From: Helianthus annuus
Taxonomy: Eukaryota > Streptophyta > Magnoliopsida > Asterales > Asteraceae
Assembly: GCF_002127325.2 (NCBI RefSeq)
Contig: NC_035443.2
Location: forward strand, 144,474,073-144,538,072
Reading direction: 5' to 3'
DNA: 64,000 nucleotides
Shown: positions 1 to 9,520 of the stretch, one piece after another
How positions within the stretch are numbered: position 1 is the stretch's first letter
How the letters are laid out: each line of letters starts with the position of its first letter
Translations under genes and position numbers: made by a program
Notes under the pieces: generated by a model
Databases searched by the model: none
What the model saw: only the letters and a program-made list of their open reading frames with translations
What the model was told of the DNA's origin: nothing

Positions 1-190
1 ACGTTTGTTCCTTTTCTTGTATTTATGTTAGATTTAGCTGTCTTTTTGCTTCTTTTGTCTATTTGAGCTCATTTAATCCTGAAAATACAAAAGGAAGACA
101 AAAGCACACTTTTTCCAACATTAGTACTAAAAAAGAATTGGTTTTATGCCACAATTGATGTAATTTATATGTTGCATTTTGTGCACATCA
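1..190 (-). repeat. Athila-type LTR, terminal fragment
   Basis: This stretch aligns base for base, with scattered mismatches, to the end of the Athila-type LTR at about 55440-55629, and it stops exactly at the LTR terminus (ending CACATCA at 190). The polypurine tract that follows the LTR at 55630 is absent here; position 191 instead begins Tekay-type LTR sequence. It is therefore the 5' LTR of a minus-strand Athila element, or a solo LTR, whose remainder lies left of the window and which is inserted into the Tekay LTR. Confidence 0.8.
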
Positions 191-594
191 GAATTTTTAT
201 CAAATTTTACATACCTTATGATCTCCATGCAATGGGGATCACTAGTCTATGCTCGGATTTCGTTTTGGACTTGATTTGGACCTTCAATTTGGAGGATTTG
301 ACAAGAACTAGGGTTATGGGGAAGCTTGGGTCGCCCTCCCTGTGTTTGATCGATCTCCAGTACACACAAATGTGTGTATTATGTTTAATAAATTGTTTTT
401 ATTATAATTAGTTTTCATTTAGACACTTTTAGTCCCTCTAATTTCTTTTAGTTCATATTTAGGCGCTTTTAACCCACTTTTGAGTTAACACAAGTCTTAT
501 AACTAACTGGGTTATTTCGTCCTAGTTAGTTTGTTTTTGTTTATTTAATACTTTATAATTTTAATATAAAGTTTTATATTTTCAGGATGTTACA
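191..594 (-). repeat. 3' LTR of the Tekay-like element, interrupted
   Basis: About 404 bp that align with 6758-7160 of the 5' LTR with few differences. It ends in GATGTTACA next to the polypurine tract. The missing ~1.57 kb should lie left of the nested Athila insertion, outside the window. Confidence 0.9.
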
Positions 595-608
595 AGTCCA
601 CCCCCCTT
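595..608 (-). other. Polypurine tract of the Tekay-like element
   Basis: On the minus strand this reads AAGGGGGGTGGACT directly before the 3' LTR start TGTAACATCC. This is the expected site and composition for plus-strand priming. Confidence 0.85.
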
Positions 609-1152
609 AAAAAGGTTTCGTCCCCGAAACCAAAGTACGTACCGAAGTAGGGTAGAGACGTCGCATTTCCTCTTCGGACTCCCATGTGGTGTCCGAACAT
701 TTCCTATGCTCCCACTTGATCTTGACTTGATCAATTTGTTTATTTCGCAAGTGCTTAACCTTTCGATCTAAAATCTCTAATGGCCTTACCGCATAATTCA
801 GGCTATCATCCACCTCGATATCGTCGTGATGGATATAAGCTGTTTCCTCCGCTAGACATTTTCATAGCTGTGATACATGAAACGTGCCATGTATTCCACT
901 CAACTCTTCCGGTAGCTCGAGGCGATAAGCTACCACTACGTATCTAAGTTCGAGCTGAACCCGTTCGATGATTTTAAATGGCCTGATAAACCTCGGGCTT
1001 AATTTCCCTCTTTTTCTGAATCTGATAACGCCCTTCCATGGGGAAACCTTTAACATGACCATGTCGCCTACCTGAAATTGAATCGGTCTTCGTCTTTTAT
1101 CGACATAAGACTTTTGCCTATCTTGGGCTGCTTTCAAATGGGCTCGTACCAC
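607..1152 (-). pseudogene. Integrase C-terminal domain plus chromodomain (Tekay-like), frameshifted
   Basis: Two reading-frame pieces. 1152-862 carries the integrase C-terminal region, with the stretch QVGDMVMLKVSPWKGVIRF typical of chromoviruses and ending near GTFHVSQL. 813-607 carries a chromodomain with YAVRPLEILDRKVK, VKIKWEH and TWESEEEMRRLYP, including the aromatic residues expected in that fold. The pieces are separated by a frameshift around 815-860. In this family the chromodomain tethers integrase to chromatin during insertion. The copy is not translatable as one protein. Confidence 0.85.
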
Positions 1153-1770
1153 TTCAATTTTCGCATTAGTGGCTTGGATAACATGTTTATGGGCCAGTTC
1201 ACGTGGTCACACTTCACCCCAACACACTGGGGTTCTGCACTTCCTACCGTCTGAGGATGGTAGGCGGTGCTAGTGAAAAGTTTCGTTCCCATTTGTTCTT
1301 GAAAAACTCGCCAAAAGTTTGAAGTAAACCGGGTATCTCTATCCGACACAATGGATACTGGTACTCCTTGACGTGCCACTATTTCGTTTGTGTATACGTC
1401 GGACATCTTTTCCGAAGTATATGTTTCGCGTATTGGAATAAAATGAGCACTCTTCGCCAATCTATCCACGATCACCCATATAGCATCGAATCCTCGAATC
1501 GTTTTAGTTAGTTTGGTCAATAGGTCCATCGTGATATGTTCCCATTTCCAAACCGGGATATCCAAAGGTTGCAGTTTTCCATATGGTTTCTGATGTTCCG
1601 CCTTGACTTGTAAACAAGTCAAGCACCTCTCCACGTATTTTACTATATCTCTCTTCGTTCCGGGCCACTAATAGTTTTGTTTCAGATCGTTGTACATCTT
1701 GGTTGCACCCGGATGAATAGAATATCGGGATTTATGAGCTTCATCGAGTAGAAGCGTCTTAACCCCACAA
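1134..1770 (-). pseudogene. Integrase zinc-binding region and catalytic core (Tekay-like), internally deleted
   Basis: On the minus strand the H2C2 region is visible (HPGATKMYNDL ... CLTC), interrupted by a TAG (plus 1668-1670) where the family has tryptophan. The core has the first catalytic Asp in HITMDLL and the second in VSDRDTRF. Soon after AYHPQT, near 1240, the sequence jumps to a part matching the later CWGEV/RELAH region of the family. The segment that normally carries the catalytic Glu (in GQSERT) is thus deleted. The DDE triad is incomplete, so integrase would be inactive. Confidence 0.85.
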
Positions 1771-1821
1771 GAATTTGGAACCCATATTCTTCCGGATCGA
1801 GTCTTCAACCCGTTCTTTCCA

Positions 1822-2390
1822 TCACTGGCCGATTATTCTTTCCTTCTTCCAGTTTTCCTCTTTCACTGCTTCTACTTGCGCTTCTCGGATACGTTCAAGT
1901 ATACCCGAGGTCAAAACAAGCTGCATTGACCTTACCCGTATTGGGACATAATCCGCTTTTCTGCTCAGGGCATCCGCCACCACATTTGACTTTCTAGGGT
2001 GATAATGTATTTCACAGTCAAAATCTTTCACCGTTTCTAACCATCGCCTTTGTCGCATATTCAACTCCTTCTGATCGAAGAAGTATTTTAAGCTCTTGTG
2101 ATAAGTGAATATGGTGCACTTTACCCCATATAAATAGTGCCTCCATATTTTTAACGCAAACACCAGCGCAGCCAGTTCGAGATCGTGCGTGGGATATTCT
2201 TTTCATGTATTTTCAATTGCCTCGAGGCATAAGCTATAACCTTGCCTCGTTGCATCAAAACGCATCCAAGCCCCGATAGTGAGGCATCCGAATAAACAAC
2301 CAACTCTTCGACCCTGTCCGGCAACGTTAATACCGGAGCTTGATTTAGCTTCTCTTTTAGCGTCTGGAACGCTCTTTCTTGTTCGACACC
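1822..2390 (-). pseudogene. RNase H domain (Tekay-like), frameshifted
   Basis: This continues the RT frame beyond a TAG at the RT/RNase H junction. The minus strand encodes [18 protein letters not shown] (first catalytic Asp in YSDAS). A frameshift near 2200 moves the rest into another frame, with [12 protein letters not shown], then [20 protein letters not shown] and VVADALSRK, the usual RNase H end of Ty3/gypsy elements. Confidence 0.85.
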
Positions 2391-3290
2391 CTAAATGAAT
2401 TTCTCCTCTTTCCGGATTAACTTGGTTAGCGGTGACGCAATCTTGGAGAAATCTTGAATGAATCTCCTATAGTATCCCGCAAGCCCTAAGAGGCTTCTAA
2501 TTTCCGAAGGATTCTTCGGAGGGCTCCATTTTGACACGGCCTCTATCTTTGAAGGATCTACCAATATTCCATCGGCGCTTATGAAGTGGCCAGGGAATTG
2601 CACCTCTCGCAACCAGAAGGTGCACTTTGAGAATTTCGCATACAACTTTTCTTGCCTGAGTGTCTCTAACACCTCTTGTAAGTGGCGTGCATGTTCTGCT
2701 TCACTTTTCGAGTACACCAGAATATCATCGATAAACACGATTACCGATTTATCCAACATCGGCTTGCAAACCCGGTTCATGAGGTCCATGAAAGCCGCGG
2801 GTGCATTTGTTAGCCCGAATGACATCATGAGGAACTCGTAATGTCCGTATCTCGTGCGGAAAGCCGTCTTTGGTACATCCTCCTCCTTGACCCTTAGTTG
2901 GTGATATCCCGATCTAAGGTCAATTTTTGAAAACCAGTTCGCTCCTTGTAATTGGTCGAATAGATCATCTATTCTCGGAAGCGGGTATCGATTCTTTACC
3001 GTGAGTTTATTTAACTCTCGGTAATCGATACACATACGCATGCTTCCGTCCTTCTTCTTCACGAATAGCACGGGTGCGCCCCAAGGAGACATACTCGGCC
3101 TTATGAATCCTTTATCGAGCAAGTCTTGAATCTGCGACATTAATTCTTGTAATTCCGATGATGCAAGTCGGTATGGTGCTTTTGCTATGGGTTTCACGCC
3201 CGGAACCAATTCGATTCCGAACTCTACCTCCCGCTCGGGCGGTATCCCCGGTAGATCTTCCGGAAACACATCTTCGAAATCATGTACCAC
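2391..3290 (-). pseudogene. Reverse transcriptase domain (Tekay-like)
   Basis: This is the best preserved domain of the element, about 300 codons open. Visible RT motifs in order: PYRLA near the start, [32 protein letters not shown] (first catalytic Asp), [15 protein letters not shown], the active-site FIDDILVYS, and [11 protein letters not shown]. It copies element RNA into DNA in the virus-like particle. The open frame ends at a TAG where RNase H would continue. Upstream it is separated from gag-protease by a stop around 3310. Confidence 0.92.
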
Positions 3291-3311
3291 CGGTACGTCT
3301 CCAATCCTCAG

Positions 3312-4736
3312 TTACTCTTTCTCGGGCTCATTCGCGTATATTATAAACGCTTTACATCCACGCTTCATGAGTTTGTGGGCCTTTATCATCGAACATATTA
3401 CAGGATGACCTCCTTTCTCTCCATAGATTATAACGTGTTTTCCGCTCGGAGATGTTAGCTTTATCTCCTTACGAAAACACACGGCGTTTGCGTGGTGCTG
3501 AGATAGCCAATCCATCCCAACAACTACTTGAAATTCTCCCATCGACATCGGGATTAGATCTATCGAGTATTCTTCGTCATCGATACTCAATTTACAACCT
3601 TGACAGATATCACATACTATGAAACTTTTGTTGTCCCATATTTCAACTTCTAAGGGCACAGATAATTTCGTTAATACAAATGAAGGATGTCGAATAAATC
3701 CATGTGAAATAACGGATCTATTCGCACCCGTATCAAATAATACACGTGCAGGAATTGGGTTTATTGCGAATATACCTGAGACCACATCGGGTTCTGTTTT
3801 CGCTTCAGCCGCTGTAAGTTGGAAGGACCTAGCCTTCGCCTTTGGAGCTTCTGTTGGAGATTCTTTAGTGTCTTTCTTTCCAACTAAGTCTGGGCATTCA
3901 GACTTTTTGTGGTCGGGCTGATAACATTTATAGCAAACGGTAACCTTTCCCGGACATAACGATGCGGTGTGTCCCGTCTTCCCACATATAGGACACGGCT
4001 TGTCTTTGAAGCGGCACTCACCCTTGTGCCCCTTTCCACACACCTTGCAACTCGGAGACCCGCCTTTCACATCCGCCTTCTTCCCCGATTCAACAGTTCG
4101 AGCTTTCTTTGTAGGGCTCGAATTCACATCCTGCGCCCTTCGTTCGCCCCTCTCAATCTGCTTCTTCAACTCAATCTCCAGCTCCCGGGCGGTGTTAATG
4201 ATCTCCGTGAGGGTTTCGTACTTTGATGGAGTCATGAACTCCTGGTATTCAGCGCTCAACATGTTATAATAATAATATATCTTCTGCTCTTCAGTGGTGA
4301 CTAACTCGTCACAGAATCTCAGCTTATCCATAAAGATGCCCGTGATCTTATCGATTGTTTCACCCTTTTGTCTTAACTGGATGAATTCTTCCTTGATCCT
4401 GTTAATAACCGCTTTGGGACTATGGTGTTTAAAGAACGGCACCTTAAACTCATCCCAAGTCATGACCCTTGCCGCTTCGGCTCCTATTTCCTTCTTTTTA
4501 TTGTCCCACCAATCTTTGGCTTGACCCCTCAACTGACCCGTTCCGTAAGCAACAAAGTCACCTACGTCACAATGGGTCTTTTCAAACACTCCTTCAACAT
4601 CGCTTAACCATCTCTGGCATATTATCGGGTCGACCTCCCCATTGTAGATTGGCGGTTTACACGCCATAAACTCTTTGTACGAACATCCTTTACGTTCTCC
4701 CGATTTCTCTTTCATAAGGTTGACACTATCTTCCAA
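3312..4736 (-). pseudogene. Gag with zinc knuckles and aspartic protease (Tekay-like)
   Basis: 474 open codons. The first ~200 residues look like a retrotransposon Gag domain (PPIYNGEVDP, WW near residue 77, LRQKGETIDK). Cysteine-rich segments follow: CKVCGKGHKGEC, then CPICGKTGHTASLC, then CYKCYQPDHKKSEC; the last two fit the CCHC knuckle that binds genomic RNA. The protease active site is VLFDTGANRSVI near residue 345. The N-terminal part of gag lies in another frame at 4726-4899, so gag is frameshifted. Confidence 0.9.
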
Positions 4737-4899
4737 CCTTTTGACTCGTTCTTCGACTAGTGAATAACACCGTGTTTTGAATTTTGTCTATAAACCCGGA
4801 TAGACTACCTTCAATTGCCTTCCCCACTTCTTCGGCAATTATCTCTTTCATTTGTTCGGTGCTTGTCGGCACCAGATCATCATCATTTCTTTCCGTCAT
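4726..4899 (-). pseudogene. Gag N-terminus (Tekay-like), out of frame with the rest
   Basis: The likely gag start is the ATG at 4899 (minus), opening MTERNDDDLVPTSTEQ and an amphipathic stretch (EEVGKAIEGSLSGFI). The ATG upstream in the same frame (4935) is less likely because the family usually starts near the acidic segment. The frame ends just past the start of the main gag frame. An indel around 4740-4760 separates them. Confidence 0.7.
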
Positions 4900-5159
4900 C
4901 TTGAAACTGAAATGTTTACATCGATCATTAAACATTTCATTTATAACATAGCTTTATTTGCTTTGGTTTAGCCAAGTTCGTAACTTGCTTTAACCGTTCA
5001 CATTTGGTGCACTTTCCGGGTTTGAGTGTGTTAACACGCTCTTCCCATGCACATTAATTCACATCTCATTTCTTACATAAGATAAAATCTACTAAAATAA
5101 TTAATTATTCTTACCGGACGATCGATCAAGCTTGAACCGAACACTTTGTTGACAACCTT

Positions 5160-5177
5160 GAGCTCTGATTACCAATT
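5160..5177 (-). other. Primer-binding site of the Tekay-like element
   Basis: On the minus strand, directly after the 5' LTR end (TGTTACA), the sequence reads TTGGTAATCAGAGCTC. This is the initiator-Met tRNA complement (TGGTATCAGAGC) with one inserted A. Confidence 0.85.
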
Positions 5178-7160
5178 TGTAACAACCGTCTAATTTCCAT
5201 ATGAATTTAATTATATATTCATGATTTTATATAATAAAGTGATTGATTTGGTCATAAGTACAAAATTTAAAGTTTAACGTGATCAAGTAACAAACATCTA
5301 GCCACTAGTTAAAACATTCAAAACACGATTAGCGGAATTGTCTACATCGATTATCATTGTCTAACAAAGTTAAAATAACGCGGAAGCTTGATAGGTTTGT
5401 GTTCGGTTCTTCAAAATGTTGCTTGATCGCCATCCGGAAAGTTCCCTTTTTCACCTAAGGTCAAAACCACTTCAGATGTTAGTTTTGACATTTATATGAA
5501 GTGTATAAACAAGTTCCAAACATTGAAACATGCAGAAATAAAATAAAATAAAATTTTGCCCTGTCGCGTGTCGTGCCGGATCCATGCGATCCTGTCGTGT
5601 GGCGCGGGGGGAATGGTTTTCCAGCAGATGCAGGTTTTTGACCTGCATTTCCTGCCAGCTCCGGTGATTCGGATTTTCAACTTCAATTATCCATAACTTT
5701 TGACTCGTAAGTCCGTTTTAGGTGATTCTTTTTCCTATACGTCTATAAATTCATTACCGACGTTCCTATTACAATTATCATACCGAAAATTTGATTTACG
5801 GGCCGAACGACTAAAAAATCAATGTGCAATTATTCGACCAACTCTAGTTTCATTCATTTTGCTACTGTTTCACTAGTAAGCCTAAGGCGCCTTATACCCA
5901 ACATCCGGGGCTTATCATCACCCGCATTTCCTTACCAATATCATGGCTTAATGCTCTTGTGATTGTTGTCGCCATCGCTAACTATTAAAACACTAGCACT
6001 ACAATTCACACCACTATTCGACCTGTTGGCTCATCTTATGGAATCTTCCAATATAATGACTACCAAACGGTTTCTTGCCTGTTCTTAACCTATTGATTCA
6101 ATTAACGAACATGGTCGCTATAATCAACGCAACTTCTATTCTACAATATGACTATACATAATTTAATAACAATTCAATTAATGTAACAAGTCAAGTTACA
6201 TACCTTTAAAGCAAGCCCTTCAAACGTGCGTCCACACCGGTTTGTCTGCTCGATGCTCCGGCTTCCTTTCCTATAGAGTTCAATCACTTTACATTTAGAA
6301 CCCTTTGTTTCATATATAACGCACATTTTGCCGAAACATCGTAATTATGCGTTTTAATATTAAATTTCAGTTTTAAGCCTTCTTTGAGGCATTTATACAA
6401 ACACTTTAAGGGCATAATTTTACATGATTTATTAAAAAGTTTATAACTTGTCATATAGTCCAAATTTTCATCAATCCAACTATCTAACATAAATATTAGC
6501 CTCTATAATTCTGAAATAACCTCACATATGTCAAATTACACTAGAACAACCCCAAATTTCCTAGTGTTTATCAAGTTCTACATAACCCACTAATCACCTT
6601 CAATGGTGTCCATGGATTTTACTAGAATTAAGCAAGATTTCAACATGTACTTGTCTAGGGTTTACTCTTAGGCATTTCAATGTTCTTATTTCATCTACAT
6701 ATCATGCATGCATCCTCAGATTTCGAATTCCCCAAATTCATGAGAATTTCAAGTAGAGAATTTTTATCAAATTTTACATACCTTATGATCTCCTTGCAAT
6801 GGGGATCACTAGTCTATGCTCGGATTTCGTTTTGGACTTGATTTGGACCTTCAATTTGGAGGACTTGACAAGAACTAGGGTTATGGGGAAGCTTGGGTCG
6901 CCCCCCTGTGTTTGATCGATCTCTAGTACACACAAATGTGTGTATTATGTTTAATAAATTGTTTTTATTATAATTAGTTTCCATTTAAACACTTTTAGTC
7001 CCTCTAATTTCTTTTAGTTCATATTTAGGCGCTTTTAACCCACTTTTGAGTTAACACAAGTCTTATAACTAACTGGGTTATTTCGTCCTAATTAGTTTGT
7101 TCTTGTTTATTTGATACTTTATAATTTTAGTATAAAGTTTTATATTTTCGGGATGTTACA
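5178..7160 (-). repeat. 5' LTR of the Tekay-like element
   Basis: A 1983 bp LTR with TG...CA ends (TGTAACAACC on the left, GGGATGTTACA on the right in plus orientation). It shares its last ~404 bp with the partial 3' LTR at 191-594. It has no credible gene of its own; short open frames inside it are chance. Confidence 0.9.
5490..5613 (-). promoter_or_regulatory. Putative LTR core promoter: TATA box with paired GC-rich motif upstream
   Basis: The minus strand has ATATAAA at about 5490-5497. Roughly 65-115 bp upstream, at 5559-5613, are two similar GC-rich units (CCTGTCGCGTGTCGTG at 5560 and CCTGTCGTGTGGCGCG at 5591 in plus orientation), 31 bp apart. Promoter function is inferred from position and from similar layouts in two other LTR families in the window. 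Confidence 0.45.
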
Positions 7161-7489
7161 AAAATGTTTTAAATTAACAATTTACAATTTCGAATAATAT
7201 TTTATTAGAAAAATAGAAGAATGGTATTCAAAATTTAAAGTAGGATAAAATTTAATATTAGCTCATTATTCATTTAATTAATATAAGATAAGTTTGGAAG
7301 TGAGGCGAGTAAATCATAAAATAAATACCTACAACGACATGTGTCAGACATTAATGTTTTATTATATAGTATAGACAAAAATTTAGATTGATATAAATAG
7401 ATTATTTTGTTGTAGCAAAATTTGTTTACGAAATCTCAATAAATTTAACCCATTATTTAAAACTCCGTAAATGTATAAATGATAAATAA
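7161..7489. other. Intergenic AT-rich DNA
   Basis: No gene or recognisable domain. It holds one copy of the motif TATTATATAGTATAG (7360-7374), which recurs at 7976 and 11089. Confidence 0.6.
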
Positions 7490-7498
7490 TATTAGTTA

Positions 7499-7782
7499 GA
7501 GTAGATTATGATTTTGGCCCCTGTGGTTATATTACTTTTACCCTTTTAGCCCAAAAAAGAATTTTTTTAACATCTGAGCCCCCAACGTCTTTTTTTCTAA
7601 CCCCTTTTGGCCACTAACACTAACCCCATCCATTAAATGTTAGGGGCCAAAAGGGTTAGAAAAAAGACGTCAGGGTCCAAAAAGATTAGAAAAAAAGACG
7701 TTGGGGCTCAGATGTTAAAAATTCTATTTGGGCTAAAAGAGTAAAAATGATATAACCACAGGGGCCAAAACATAATTTACTC
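7499..7782. mobile_element. Mutator-like MITE, 284 bp, with ~100 bp terminal inverted repeats
   Basis: Starts GAGTAGATTATG and ends CATAATTTACTC, with the arms complementary over about 100 bp. It is flanked by a perfect 9 bp duplication TATTAGTTA (7490-7498 and 7783-7791). Long TIRs with a 9 bp TSD are the signature of the Mutator superfamily. It has no coding capacity, so it is non-autonomous. Confidence 0.88.
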
Positions 7783-7791
7783 TATTAGTTA

Positions 7792-8295
7792 AATAAATAA
7801 TATTTTAAATGAGAAGGAGATTAAACTAAATAATAATTATCCATAAGAAATTAAATTAAATAATATTTAGTAGGATGATTATCTATAATTAATTAGAAAA
7901 GATTAAACTAAAAAAATACTTATCTATAAAACATGGCCTAATATGATGACAAGTGTTCCCAAAATGGTTTTTTTTTATTATATAGTATAGGTAGATATAG
8001 ATACATCTTATTTTGTTATATGTGATTATTTATGTATTTTATTATTACTTGTAGTTTTAATTAAAAAAAGAGTATTTATGCTTATTTTGTTATTAGTTAA
8101 ATACGCTCATGTGGCATAGTATTAATTTTAGTTAATCTAATATTCTAATCTAACTAATAATAAACAATTTCAATTAACATGATACTCAGCTACTCACAGT
8201 TTTACTAAATTCTATTTTAAAATACCTTTACTAAACTTTTTCACAAAATAAATATAATATTTTGTTTTCTTTTACGTACCAAAATTTGATAGACA
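7792..8295. other. Intergenic AT-rich DNA
   Basis: No open frame of note and no domain. It includes a second copy of TATTATATAGTATAG at 7976-7990 after a run of T. Confidence 0.6.
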
Positions 8296-8305
8296 TTGAA
8301 ATTTA

Positions 8306-8932
8306 GGGTAAAGTTTTTGTACAAATAATCTTAACATACTAAACATACAAATTGAAGGAAAACTCAAAAAGACAAGGTGGCATTTTTGTAATTATCAATA
8401 ACTATCAAAGTTACTCTACAAATATACCTAAAAAAACCTAACCACTCCCCCCACCCCAAAAAAAAACCTAAACCCCCCACCCCCCAAAAACCTACCCCCC
8501 CCACCCACCCCCCAAAAACCTAAAAAACCTAACCCCCCCCCCCCCCGAACCCCAAAAAAACCTAACCCCCCCCCCCCCCCCAACCCAAGCTAAAATGCTA
8601 AAAACTAAACCCCCCAAAAAACCTAAAAAAATCTAAAAAAATTAAAAAAAACACACAAATTATTTTATTTTATTTTTTTAACATTTTTTATTAAAAAATC
8701 GCTACTTTTAGTAGCAGCCAAAAAAAAATTATTTATTTATTTATTTTTTTTGCTAACGAAATGTAGCGATTTTTTAATAAAAAATGTTAAAAAAAAATTT
8801 GTGTTTTTTAGGTATTTTTGGTTGTAACTTTGATAGTTGGTGGTAATTACAAAAATGCCACCTTGTGTTTTTGGGTTTTCCTTCAATTTGTATGTTTAGT
8901 ATGTTAAGATTATTTGTATTTGATCTTTTGCC
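8306..8932. mobile_element. Mutator-like foldback MITE, 627 bp, with C-rich core
   Basis: Arms begin GGGTAAAG (left) and, read from the other side, GGCAAAAG. They match over roughly 100 bp or more (shared ACAAATAATCTTAACATACT and the complement of AAGGTGGCATTTTTGTAATT). A second inner hairpin (8680-8815) surrounds ATCGCTAC/GTAGCGAT. Flanked by TTGAAATTTA at 8296-8305 and 8933-8942, a 9-10 bp TSD. The interior 8425-8600 is runs of C and A. No coding capacity. Confidence 0.82.
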
Positions 8933-8942
8933 TTGAAATTTA

Positions 8943-9510
8943 ATATATCCAATAAATTTTGATTTAAATATCAGTAGATGCATAATTCATGTAATTGCAA
9001 ATACATAAGATGTGATTATTAATTTAGTTATGTTAATTAAATCTTGGCAAGATATATATGGAAGACGAATACTTTTTTTATTGAATAATTATTTTTTTGG
9101 TAGTGGTCTTTAAAAGTTCGGTTTATTTGTGAGCAACTCGTTTAATTGTGAACACTAGTGATCAGGATTTTATAATAAAAATACACTAGTGTATTTTACA
9201 ATTTGATGATGTAAATCAATAGTCAAAATTTGTTCATTCAGTTCACAAATACATTAATATTTACTCTAAAACCTCATCCCTAGTCTTTAATTTGTAAATG
9301 ATTAATTTAAAAGTATGCGTCAATACCGATCATCCCCATCCCCATAAGGTATATTTGGGAACCTTCTCTAGTTTTATCATTTAAAAAAGTAGATATATTT
9401 GAAGTTTAAGAAGTTTATCTAATCTAATTATAATAAATGGGATAACTCTATTTAGATCAAAAAATACATTGAAGAGCTTCTTATTTAATGACATGTCTTC
9501 TCATATGATT
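8943..9510. other. Intergenic AT-rich DNA
   Basis: No gene, RNA or repeat recognised. Confidence 0.55.
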
Positions 9511-9520
9511 TATTTTATTA

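Larger units (their letters stand above)
191..7160 (-). mobile_element. Ty3/gypsy chromovirus (Tekay/Del-like) LTR retrotransposon, degenerate
   Basis: A minus-strand element with, in its own order, a 1983 bp 5' LTR (5178-7160), a primer-binding site, gag with zinc knuckles, aspartic protease, reverse transcriptase, RNase H, integrase and a chromodomain, then a polypurine tract and the 3' LTR (191-594). The domain order PR-RT-RH-INT is that of Ty3/gypsy, and the chromodomain after integrase places it in the chromoviruses. Coding capacity is lost through frameshifts, nonsense codons and an integrase deletion. The 3' LTR matches only about the last 404 bp of the 5' LTR because an Athila LTR abuts it at 190. 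Confidence 0.93.

Noticed and set aside
8425..8640. Interstitial telomere-like CCTAAACCCCC words
   Set aside because: The words are irregular and lack the 7 bp CCCTAAA period; they are runs of C and A in a MITE loop.
7499..8932. MicroRNA precursors from the long hairpins
   Set aside because: Both hairpins are explained by transposon inverted repeats with TSDs; they may yield siRNAs, but nothing supports a miRNA gene.
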